The notes under the pieces: model-generated | The model's database searches: none | The model's input: the letters and a program-made list of their open reading frames with translations, nothing else | Told to the model about the DNA's origin: nothing | In this document: positions 9,120-16,950 of the stretch, one piece after another | How positions within the stretch are numbered: position 1 is the first letter of the stretch | Layout: each line of letters begins with the position of its first letter | DNA from: Bacteriovoracaceae bacterium UBA3083 | GTDB taxonomy: Bacteria; Bdellovibrionota; Bacteriovoracia; Bacteriovoracales; Bacteriovoracaceae | Direction: 5' to 3' | Length of the DNA: 64,000 nt | Assembly (NCBI GenBank): GCA_002366565.1 | Contig: DFBJ01000003.1 | Span: 62,001 to 126,000, forward strand | Made by a program: the position numbers and the translations under genes

Positions 9120-10741
9120 CCTCTCTTAGCTCACTAAAAAAGCTTACCCTTTTTTCAATTCTCTTAGTCTTCTCACTATATATTTGGGACATTGGTAATT
9201 TAGATGCCATACGACAAGGGACTGAAGGATTCTACCTACAAATTGCTAAAGAGATGTTTGAGAATAACTCTATTTTGACTCCCCTATATAATGGAGAGAA
9301 TCACTGGTCTAAACCTCCTCTTCAATTTTGGATGGCAAACTTCTTTTACCTCATCGGTGGTGGACCAAGCATATTCCTATCAAGGCTAGTAATTGTTTTC
9401 TTTTCTATTTTCACAATTGCTGTGGCCTCAAACATTGTTTCAAATGTTTTAAAAAAACCATTCTTACTAATATTTGTATATATATCCGCAACTCTTGGAA
9501 TGTTTAAATATTCACGTATTTTTATGATGGAAATGCCTCTTACGATGCTAACCACAATTGGTACTCTTTACTTTTATCAGTACCTAAACGATAGAAAACA
9601 TGCAATTCATCTAGCATCAATATTCTTAGGCCTATCTGTACTAATAAAAGGCCCAGTGTCTCTAGTTATGGCCGCAGGTGGAATCGGAATCTTTCTATTA
9701 ATACAATGGTATATGTTTGGTTTTAAATCTTCGGAACTTAAAAAAGCCGTGAGCTGCCTTTGCTACTCATTAGCCATTGCTTCAGTCTGGTTTATCATAT
9801 GTACAGTTAAGTACGGTCATGAGTTCATTGATTACTTTTTTCTAAGAGAAAATCTTGGAAAATTTGCTTCAAAGTCTTATCCAATCAGGCATGTCTTCCA
9901 AGGCTTACTCATTTTTTCTCTTCCTTGGAGTCTTTATTTACCTACAAGTATTGCCCAAATAAAAGACCACTGGAAAGACTTAAGAAATGATCGATTCTTA
10001 ATGTTTTCTAATTGCTGCTTTTTGGTATTTTTTACTCTTTGGTTAATTCCATCGCAGAGGTCCCATCACTATGCAATGCCTTCACTCATTTTCTTTTTGA
10101 TTTCTAACTTCACACTATTAAATAATTATACTTTGAGTGAAAAGAGACAAAAAATGATGAATCTGGCCAATTACACTATTGCTGGACTGATGGCGATTAC
10201 AGCTTGCCTATTTTCATTCTTACTAGTTTTCAGTGAAGTAAACTCTTCAACATCACTTACTTTAAAAGTTATTGCGACAGTCTGCTTACTTATTCTAGGT
10301 GCTTTTCTATTTATAAAGAGTAAGAAACAGCTCTCTAAATACTTCATTGCTCTATTTATTATTGGTAACTTATGGAATATTTTTATTCCATCTTTCATAC
10401 TTCCTTATATGCCCAAAAAAGTTATTTCACTAATTGGTAAAGCGGAAGTAAGTGCTGCAGTAAGAAAGCCCTACTTTATTGAAGAAGCACTAGAGAGAAA
10501 AGTTCACTGGATTGGTGGAACCAAAATAAGACAATATATTCTAGAAAATAACCACTACTATATTACACACCAAGCTACAGTTGATAGGTACAACCTTAGA
10601 GACCTCACTAATGTTGTAACTACCTGGAAAATATGGAGACGTGGAGTGAAGGCAAAGGACGCCCTAGATGCTCTAAGTACTAGAAATATTGATCAGCTGA
10701 AAGATACTGTATATCTCTTAGAAAACAAGCCCTTGAAGTAG
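9116..10741 (+). CDS. ArnT-like GT-C glycosyltransferase (GT39/GT83 type)
   Basis: The 541-residue polytopic protein has about 12 membrane helices and a soluble C-terminal tail (from about 440). The first periplasmic loop carries the family signature: RQGTEGFYLQIAKEM (about 34-48), then HWSKPPLQFW (about 64-73). ArnT-like enzymes normally have DE at the first position; here it reads TEG, so the acidic catalytic residue would be the Glu. The family moves a sugar from an undecaprenyl-phosphate carrier to lipid A or another acceptor on the periplasmic side. Its 4-bp overlap with an Lpt-type permease supports an envelope-lipid modification role. Confidence 0.8.
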   Translation: MTSLSSLKKLTLFSILLVFSLYIWDIGNLDAIRQGTEGFYLQIAKEMFENNSILTPLYNGENHWSKPPLQFWMANFFYLIGGGPSIFLSRLVIVFFSIFTIAVASNIVSNVLKKPFLLIFVYISATLGMFKYSRIFMMEMPLTMLTTIGTLYFYQYLNDRKHAIHLASIFLGLSVLIKGPVSLVMAAGGIGIFLLIQWYMFGFKSSELKKAVSCLCYSLAIASVWFIICTVKYGHEFIDYFFLRENLGKFASKSYPIRHVFQGLLIFSLPWSLYLPTSIAQIKDHWKDLRNDRFLMFSNCCFLVFFTLWLIPSQRSHHYAMPSLIFFLISNFTLLNNYTLSEKRQKMMNLANYTIAGLMAITACLFSFLLVFSEVNSSTSLTLKVIATVCLLILGAFLFIKSKKQLSKYFIALFIIGNLWNIFIPSFILPYMPKKVISLIGKAEVSAAVRKPYFIEEALERKVHWIGGTKIRQYILENNHYYITHQATVDRYNLRDLTNVVTTWKIWRRGVKAKDALDALSTRNIDQLKDTVYLLENKPLK

Positions 10742-10773
10742 ACTTACGCGCAGCTTCCATGCTATAAGGGCTC

Positions 10774-11367
10774 ATGGAAAATTCAAACTTTTTAGACAAT
10801 TATAAACTTGAAGGCGAGCTCCTTCAAATCTTTACTTACCCGGCCCCAGTTCTCAAGAAAGTTGCAGAGCCTGTAACTGAATTTAATGACGAACTTAGGA
10901 CTCTCTGCAAAGATATGCTTTTTACAATGTATCATGCTCCAGGAATTGGACTTGCGGCTCCTCAAGTAGGAAAAAGCATTCGCCTTTTCGTAATGGATAT
11001 AGATTTTGATCGTGAAGAAGTAACAAGAGCAGACGGTACAGTTGATCATGTTCTTTCAAACTTCAACCCTCTTATTTTTATTAACCCTGTGATTAGCAAT
11101 ACTCACGGAGAAGTTCTTTATGAAGAAGGGTGCTTAAGTGTTCCTGGTATTTATGAAGAAGTTAAGAGATTTGAATCAATTACTGTCGACTACCAAGATA
11201 TGTATGGCGAAAAGCAATCGATCAATGCCGAAGAACTTCTTTCAATATGTATTCAGCATGAGAATGATCATCTTGAAGGAATCGTATTTCTTGAAAGATT
11301 AAGTATGCTCAAGCAAAACTTACTGAAGAAGAAATTTTTAAAGAAGAAAAAGAAAGAAGGTCTTTAA
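10774..11367 (+). CDS. def: Peptide deformylase
   Basis: The product has 197 residues and all three deformylase motifs: GIGLAAPQVG (57-66), EGCLS with metal-ligand Cys120, and QHENDH (161-166) with the two metal-binding His and catalytic Glu. It removes the formyl group from nascent N-terminal formyl-Met. An insert of about 10 residues around 82-92 (ADGTVDHV) and a very Lys-rich tail (from about 182) are the only departures. It sits 1 bp before fmt, the enzyme that adds the formyl group to Met-tRNA, the usual pairing. Confidence 0.95.
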   Translation: MENSNFLDNYKLEGELLQIFTYPAPVLKKVAEPVTEFNDELRTLCKDMLFTMYHAPGIGLAAPQVGKSIRLFVMDIDFDREEVTRADGTVDHVLSNFNPLIFINPVISNTHGEVLYEEGCLSVPGIYEEVKRFESITVDYQDMYGEKQSINAEELLSICIQHENDHLEGIVFLERLSMLKQNLLKKKFLKKKKKEGL

Positions 11368-11368
11368 T

Positions 11369-12310
11369 ATGAAAAAATTGAATGTTATTTTTTGTGGAAC
11401 TCCAGACTTTTCAGTTCCTGCATTAGAAATGCTATTCAATCATCCTCATATTAATCTATCACATGTCATAACTATGCCAGATAGACCTGCAGGAAGAGGA
11501 CAGAAACTACAATCTCCTCCTGTTGCAACTTTTGCCAAAGAAAATAGAATTCCTCTCATACAGACAGAAAATATCAACAGAGAGGAAGATTTCTTAAATA
11601 AAATCAAAACAGAAAAAGTAGATGCTATTGTTGTATTAGCATTTGCTCAATTTCTGGGTTCAAAAATTTTAGAACTTCCAAAAATTGGTTGCTTTAATAT
11701 TCACACTTCTCTTCTTCCTAAGTATAGAGGAGCTGCTCCAATTCAATACGCATTATTAAATGGTGATAAAGAAAGTGGAGTAAGTATCCAGAGAATGGTT
11801 AAGGCCATGGATGCTGGAGACTTAGTTCATTCATTTCCAATGAAAATTGATATTAATGAAACAGGTGGACAACTTTACACACGCCTTAAGTTTCAAGCAG
11901 CATTAAGCTTGAATACATTAATTTATGAAATACTTGATAACTCTGTAACCTATACGCCACAAGATCACGACTTAGCTACTTTTGCACCAACTCTAAAAAA
12001 AGAAGATGGTTTTCTAGACTTTAGCAATAAAACTTGTGATGAAATTCACAACCAAGTAAGGGCATTAATCCCATGGCCTGGTACATGGTGTAAGCTAAAT
12101 GGAAAAAGATTAAAAGTATTCGCTGTTGAAAAATCACTTAAAACAACAACACTAGGAAACTGTGATACAAGTGATGGAAACTTACTCATTGGCTGTAAGG
12201 ACGGAACTCTTCGACTTACCGATATACAAATCGAAGGTAAGAAAAGAGCAAGTGACTCTTCACTAATAAACGGAATGCAAAACTCAACAAAAGAATTTAA
12301 AATAAATTAG
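11369..12310 (+). CDS. fmt: Methionyl-tRNA formyltransferase
   Basis: The 313-residue product matches Fmt length. The N-terminal Rossmann domain starts with VIFCGTPDFSVPALE. The catalytic triad is visible as Asn110, His112 and Asp148, in NIHTSLLPKYRGAAPIQ (110-126) and MVKAMDAGD (143-151). The C-terminal OB-like tRNA-binding domain begins near 205, with VRALIPWPGTW typical of the family. It transfers formyl from 10-formyl-THF to initiator Met-tRNA. It is the second gene of the def-fmt-rpe-hut run. Confidence 0.95.
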   Translation: MKKLNVIFCGTPDFSVPALEMLFNHPHINLSHVITMPDRPAGRGQKLQSPPVATFAKENRIPLIQTENINREEDFLNKIKTEKVDAIVVLAFAQFLGSKILELPKIGCFNIHTSLLPKYRGAAPIQYALLNGDKESGVSIQRMVKAMDAGDLVHSFPMKIDINETGGQLYTRLKFQAALSLNTLIYEILDNSVTYTPQDHDLATFAPTLKKEDGFLDFSNKTCDEIHNQVRALIPWPGTWCKLNGKRLKVFAVEKSLKTTTLGNCDTSDGNLLIGCKDGTLRLTDIQIEGKKRASDSSLINGMQNSTKEFKIN

Positions 12311-12319
12311 AGAGTACCT

Positions 12320-12967
12320 ATGATAATTTCACCTAGCTTATTAGCATGTGATTTTCTGAATATCGAAACTGAACTTAATTGTTTTAAAGATTTTAAAGAC
12401 ACTTGGTTTCACTTAGATATTATGGATTCACACTTTGTTCCAAATTTAACTTTTGGACATCCTATTGTTAAATTAATATCTCAGAAAACAAAGATACCTC
12501 TTGATGCTCACTTTATGGTTAGTAATCCTGAATTCTTTATTGATACTTTTAAAGACTATAATATTCATAACTTTACGTTTCATATTGAGTCTACAGAAAA
12601 CGCTCTCGAACTAGTAAAGAAAGCTAAGAAAATATATCCAAGTGTTGGAATTTCTTTAAAACCAAAGACTCCCCTATCAGACATTACAGATGAAATTCTT
12701 AAAGAGTTAGATCTAATTTTAATTATGTCTGTAGAGCCTGGCTTTGGTGGGCAATCATTCATAGAAGATAGTTACGAAAGAGTTAAATACTTTAATAAAT
12801 TTAAAAGTAAATTTCCAAAATTAATGATTCAAGTTGATGGTGGAGTAAGTAATAACAATGCACAGAAACTTAGAGATTCGGGTGCTGATAACTTAGTTGC
12901 TGGTTCATATATATTTAAAGACGGACCACTAACTTACAAAGACAAAATTGAAAGTTTAAGGAGATAA
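12320..12967 (+). CDS. rpe: Ribulose-phosphate 3-epimerase
   Basis: The 215-residue TIM-barrel protein has SPSLLACDF (4-12), the metal/catalytic HLDIMDSHFVPN (32-43), LDAHFMV with a second His (near 65-71), MSVEPGFGGQSFI (about 137-149) and the phosphate site VDGGVSNNNA (about 173-182). It interconverts ribulose-5-phosphate and xylulose-5-phosphate in the pentose phosphate pathway. It is 9 bp after fmt and 2 bp before hutH, so it is certainly in the same transcript. Confidence 0.95.
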   Translation: MIISPSLLACDFLNIETELNCFKDFKDTWFHLDIMDSHFVPNLTFGHPIVKLISQKTKIPLDAHFMVSNPEFFIDTFKDYNIHNFTFHIESTENALELVKKAKKIYPSVGISLKPKTPLSDITDEILKELDLILIMSVEPGFGGQSFIEDSYERVKYFNKFKSKFPKLMIQVDGGVSNNNAQKLRDSGADNLVAGSYIFKDGPLTYKDKIESLRR

Positions 12968-12969
12968 GA

Positions 12970-14517
12970 ATGTCTAACGTTGAAAACATTATTTTTAATG
13001 GACAGTCATTAACAATAGAACAAGTGCACTATATTGCTTTTTCAAAACCTGGAAAAGTTACTGTAAGTATTTGTGAAAAAGCACTAGAGAGAATGAAAGA
13101 GTCCCGCGCCTATGTTCACAATATTGTAGAAAAAGGTGAGCCTGTCTACGGTATCAACACAGGCTTTGGTGCACTCTCAAGTATGCATATCAAAAAAGAA
13201 GAGCTAGCAACTCTACAGCTCAACTTAATTCGGTCTCACTGTACTGGTACAGGAAAACCGTTTAGCCGTGAAATTACTCGTGCAATTATGATTCTAAGAG
13301 CAAACTGTCTCATTTCTGGATACTCTGGTATTCAGCCAGAGATTGTACAGCTTATCCTAGACTTCATTAACCATGACATCAATCCTATAGTTCCTGAAAA
13401 AGGTTCTGTAGGGGCATCAGGAGACCTTGCTCCTCTCTCTCATATTGCCCTAGCCCTTATTGGAGAAGGCGAAGTTATTTACGATGGAAAACATTCAAAC
13501 TCAAACTTTGCCATTGATCAGATAGGTAAAAAGCCTGCAGTACTTGGTCCTAAAGATGGACTTGCTCTAATAAATGGTACAGCAGTTATGGCTGCAATAG
13601 GCGCCTGCGCTGTTGTAGAAGCTACTAATATAATGAAAATTGCAGATATTAGTGCAGCTCTAACTCTTGATGGAGTTCGTGGAACTTCTAAAGCTTACTA
13701 CGAAGGGATCACAGGCCTTAAGCCACACCCAGGACAAATAGATGCATGCAACAATCTAAATAGCCTATTAGAAGGTTCTGAAATAAAAGACTCCCATGAT
13801 AATTGTGGAAAGGTACAAGACCCTTACTCATTAAGATGTGTTCCACAAGTTCACGGAGCATGTAGACAGACTCTAAAGCATGCAAGAGAAGTTATCTCTA
13901 TAGAGCTCAACTCTGTAACAGATAACCCACTTATTTTTCTTGAAGAAGATAAAGTTGTAAGTGGTGGAAACTTTCATGGTGAAGCATTAGCACTTGTTAT
14001 GGATTATCTAGCAATGGGAGTTGCAGAAATCTGTAATATTTGTGAGAGAAGAATCGAAAAGATGATGAACCCAAGCTTCTCTGACTTACCAGCATTTCTT
14101 ACAAAAAACTCAGGATTAAACTCAGGACTAATGATTGCTCACGTAACAGCTGCAGCTTTAACTTCTGAGAATAAATATCTTTGTCATCCAGCTTCAGTTG
14201 ATAGTGTTCCAACTTCAACAGACAAAGAAGATCACGTATCAATGGGTGTAACTTCAGGAAGAAAACTTTTAGAAGTTATTGATAATGCAAAAACTGTTTT
14301 AGGGATTGAGCTTCTATGTAATACACAAGCTTTAGATTTCCAAAGACCTCTTAAATCATCAAATGCTCTTGAAGCCGTTCATAAGCTTGTTAGGAAACAT
14401 GTTCCACCAATTGAGGATGACAGAATATTCTATAAAGATATGGATAATATAAAAAGATTAATTTCTTCTAATGAAATTGTAGACGCTGCAAGCGCACATG
14501 TAGAAAAAATAAACTAG
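12970..14517 (+). CDS. hutH: Histidine ammonia-lyase
   Basis: The 515-residue product has a complete MIO-enzyme signature: Ala149-Ser150-Gly151 in KGSVGASGDLAPLSHIA, which cyclises to the electrophilic cofactor, and the catalytic Tyr60 in YGINTGFGALSS. It deaminates histidine to urocanate in the cytosol. GRKLLEV and NTQALDFQRP near the C-terminus are also typical. The absence of tyrosine/phenylalanine ammonia-lyase context and the adjacent hutI support histidine as substrate. Urocanase (hutU), the step between HutH and HutI, is not in this window. Confidence 0.95.
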   Translation: MSNVENIIFNGQSLTIEQVHYIAFSKPGKVTVSICEKALERMKESRAYVHNIVEKGEPVYGINTGFGALSSMHIKKEELATLQLNLIRSHCTGTGKPFSREITRAIMILRANCLISGYSGIQPEIVQLILDFINHDINPIVPEKGSVGASGDLAPLSHIALALIGEGEVIYDGKHSNSNFAIDQIGKKPAVLGPKDGLALINGTAVMAAIGACAVVEATNIMKIADISAALTLDGVRGTSKAYYEGITGLKPHPGQIDACNNLNSLLEGSEIKDSHDNCGKVQDPYSLRCVPQVHGACRQTLKHAREVISIELNSVTDNPLIFLEEDKVVSGGNFHGEALALVMDYLAMGVAEICNICERRIEKMMNPSFSDLPAFLTKNSGLNSGLMIAHVTAAALTSENKYLCHPASVDSVPTSTDKEDHVSMGVTSGRKLLEVIDNAKTVLGIELLCNTQALDFQRPLKSSNALEAVHKLVRKHVPPIEDDRIFYKDMDNIKRLISSNEIVDAASAHVEKIN

Positions 14518-14527
14518 GAACTAAACG

Positions 14528-15742
14528 ATGAGTTTAAAAGCTTTTAGAAATTTTTCTCAGATTGTAACTCTATCTAAAGCTCATCAAAAAGATGGGCGAA
14601 ACCTAAGTCCTGAAGACTTATCTGTAATTGAAAACGCTTCAATCGTTTTTGATAGTGATGAGATTGTTTGGGTTGGAAAAGATAAAGAAATGCCTGGAGA
14701 ATTCTTATCTGTTCCAGCAGAGAGCTTCGAAGGTAAGTCTCTACTTCCAGAGCTTGTAGACTCACATACTCACCTTGTTTTCGGTGGAGATAGATCATCT
14801 GAGTACTCAATGAGACTCAATGGTGCTGACTACCAAGAAATTGCAAACGCAGGAGGAGGAATCCTCTCAACAATGAATGCAACGAACCTTGCCTCCTCTG
14901 AAGAGTTATTTGAACTTGGTGTAAAAAGAATTGAACAAATTTATTCTTATGGCGTTGGTACTATTGAAATAAAAAGTGGGTACGGACTAAACTATGAAAA
15001 AGAAAAAGAGTGCTCACTAATCATTGATAGACTTAAAGAACACTTTAAGGGCCAAGTTCAAATCATCAACACATTTATGGCAGCACATGCTGTCCCTAAA
15101 GATTTTAGCTCATCTAACGATTATGTAAATCAAGTTGTAATACCACTTTTAAAAGAGTTATCAGAAATTGGAATTATTGATGCTGTAGATATTTTTCATG
15201 AAGCTGGTTACTTCGATGAAATTGATACTCAACAACTTTTTGATGTAGCTTCATTTTTAAATATCCCTGTTAAAAGTCACGCTGATGAATTCAAAGACAA
15301 TAAGGGAGCAATTCTAGCTGTTAAAAACAATGCATTAAGCACTGACCATCTCTTATGCACAGAGGCCGATGGAATAGATGCCCTAGCAAATTCAAATACT
15401 GTAGCAACCCTTTTACCAGGTACAGGATTCTTTCTTGGAAAGCCACAAGCAGACGCCCAAGCGTTTTTTAGCGCTGGAGTAAAAGTTGCGATTGCATCTG
15501 ATTATAATCCAGGATCATGCCATTGTGACAACGTACTACTTGTTGCTTCTCTAGCCGCCCCAACTTATAAAATGAATATTGCCCAACTATGGTCTGCAAT
15601 CACATTAAATGCAGCTCATGCCTTAAATTTAAAATCACAAGGGGCCTTAATACCAGGGCTAAAACCACGCTTTACAATTTTTGATGTCGATAATATTGAT
15701 AAAATCACGTATCACTGGGGAGCAAACCTTTGCATTCGCTAA
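14528..15742 (+). CDS. hutI: Imidazolonepropionase
   Basis: The 404-residue amidohydrolase has metal ligands His80 and His82 in DSHTHLVFGGDRSSEY, the substrate loop GGGILSTM (about 114-121), a TIEIKSGYGL stretch (about 147-156), and a later Asp site in ASDYNPGSCH (about 331-340). It opens 4-imidazolone-5-propanoate to formiminoglutamate, the third step of histidine degradation. It follows hutH after 10 bp. Its last 13 bp overlap the Kazal-like lipoprotein gene. Confidence 0.95.
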   Translation: MSLKAFRNFSQIVTLSKAHQKDGRNLSPEDLSVIENASIVFDSDEIVWVGKDKEMPGEFLSVPAESFEGKSLLPELVDSHTHLVFGGDRSSEYSMRLNGADYQEIANAGGGILSTMNATNLASSEELFELGVKRIEQIYSYGVGTIEIKSGYGLNYEKEKECSLIIDRLKEHFKGQVQIINTFMAAHAVPKDFSSSNDYVNQVVIPLLKELSEIGIIDAVDIFHEAGYFDEIDTQQLFDVASFLNIPVKSHADEFKDNKGAILAVKNNALSTDHLLCTEADGIDALANSNTVATLLPGTGFFLGKPQADAQAFFSAGVKVAIASDYNPGSCHCDNVLLVASLAAPTYKMNIAQLWSAITLNAAHALNLKSQGALIPGLKPRFTIFDVDNIDKITYHWGANLCIR

Positions 15743-16074
15743 TAAGTGCTCTTCTTTTATTCACTCTGCTCTCTTCATGTAAAAGTGAAGCTCCACAAGA
15801 GTGTGCATGTACTTTCGAATATGCCCCAGTATGTTCAAATGGAAAACAATTCGATAACCAATGTCTTGCTAAGTGTAATGGTGCTGAAAATATCACCAAA
15901 GGCGCCTGTGATTGCAATATCAACTCTGGCGAAGTATGTGCGACACCACCTATGAAAGAATGTCCTGAAGGAATGATGTGCACTCAGGTAATGCCTACAC
16001 CAAAAGTATATCCAAACGAATGCGAGGCCTTAAAAGATAAGGCCCAGATCATTAAAATGAAAAATTGTAATTAG
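15730..16074 (+). CDS. Kazal-like Cys-rich lipoprotein
   Basis: The 114-residue protein starts at a TTG inside hutI. The signal peptide ends in a lipobox LLSSC (Cys17). The mature protein has a Kazal-type six-Cys pattern at about 24-60: C-x-C, EYAPVCSNGKQFDNQC, LAKC, then a closing Cys. A second degenerate module follows (about 60-113) with VYPNEC and a final KNC. Kazal domains inhibit serine proteases by a tight loop after the second or third Cys. Here the protein would be anchored to a membrane, facing the periplasm or surface. Inhibition is inferred from the fold only. The TTG start and overlap imply coupling to hutI. Confidence 0.7.
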   Translation: MHSLISALLLFTLLSSCKSEAPQECACTFEYAPVCSNGKQFDNQCLAKCNGAENITKGACDCNINSGEVCATPPMKECPEGMMCTQVMPTPKVYPNECEALKDKAQIIKMKNCN

Positions 16075-16625
16075 TTTTTTAGAAGCTTATCAAATTTTTC
16101 ATAGACTTCTTCGGAGCTAAAGTCTTTAGCTCCATTTGAAACCTGAATAACTTTACCTTTATGATAAATAATAGAAACTGGAATAGCTGAAACCATATAT
16201 TGCTCAAGAATAAAGCCATTTACATCTGCAACATTTGGAAAATTTAATTTATATTTCTTTTCTATTTTTTTGATGTTCTTCAATTGATCTTCATCATCTT
16301 GATTAATACCAAAAACTTGAACTTTAGAGTCATCATATTTTTCCTTCATTTTTACAATCGAAGGAAACTCTATTAAACATGGCTTACACCAAGTCGCCCA
16401 AAAGTTGAGAATAACAATTGGTGCTTTAATTTCTTTAAACTTTATTTTCTTATTCTTAGTTGTTGTTACTTCTAACGAGCTATAAAGAGATTCGTAATGA
16501 GTATGTATCTTTTTTTCTGTTTTAGTCGCATCAGCTTTTAAATCAAAAAGATTAAACATTCCCTGTCCTACACCTAGAATTGTAAGAAAGGCCAAAGCTA
16601 TATAAATTGGAAAATATTTCTTCAT
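16071..16625 (-). CDS. TlpA/ResA-like membrane-anchored thioredoxin
   Basis: The 184-residue product has an N-terminal membrane anchor (about 7-24) and a periplasmic thioredoxin fold. The redox motif WATWCKPC places the active cysteines at 80 and 83, and a cis-Pro region SAIPVSII lies near 145-152. Members reduce disulfides in the periplasm, often in cytochrome c maturation or for specific partners. No cytochrome or Ccs gene is adjacent, so the partner is unknown. Its stop overlaps the stop of the convergent Kazal-like gene by 4 bp, with no terminator visible between them. Confidence 0.85.
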   Translation of the reverse strand: MKKYFPIYIALAFLTILGVGQGMFNLFDLKADATKTEKKIHTHYESLYSSLEVTTTKNKKIKFKEIKAPIVILNFWATWCKPCLIEFPSIVKMKEKYDDSKVQVFGINQDDEDQLKNIKKIEKKYKLNFPNVADVNGFILEQYMVSAIPVSIIYHKGKVIQVSNGAKDFSSEEVYEKFDKLLKN

Positions 16626-16661
16626 TGAGACCCCTGTCTCTTTAGATTAGCATTTAGTATA

Positions 16662-16925
16662 ATGGAAAAAGTCGATTTATTTAAGCAAGAATTCAATTCC
16701 CACCAGCAAGAATTACTACAATATCTCGACGCAAATATGCCCCCAGAGCAACTTATAGTCAACAATAAGGGTCAGGCTTTTATTGAATTCCTTTTTATTC
16801 TACTCGCAATGGTCATGATTTCTTTCGGAATGCTCAAGGGATTAAATAGTTCAATATCACAGAGATGGCTTGGAACTGTTAAGGCCATTGCAAAGCCAAC
16901 ACCCTCTGACATACAATTAAGATAA
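16662..16925 (+). CDS. Small TadE-like pilin-type protein
   Basis: The 87-residue product has a charged N-terminal region, then NNKGQAFIEFLFILLAMVMI (about 34-53). This reads as a type IV prepilin-like site: Gly followed by Gln-Ala-Phe-Ile-Glu with Glu at +5, then a hydrophobic helix. GQAxIEF is the pattern seen at the start of TadE/TadG pseudopilins. No other tad or pil gene is nearby, so it is an orphan. A TATAAT at 16658-16663 overlaps the ATG, so translation may really begin at Met26 (16737). It is divergent from the TlpA-like gene. Confidence 0.6.
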   Translation: MEKVDLFKQEFNSHQQELLQYLDANMPPEQLIVNNKGQAFIEFLFILLAMVMISFGMLKGLNSSISQRWLGTVKAIAKPTPSDIQLR

Positions 16926-16950
16926 ATTTCATTTAATCATTGAGGATAAT

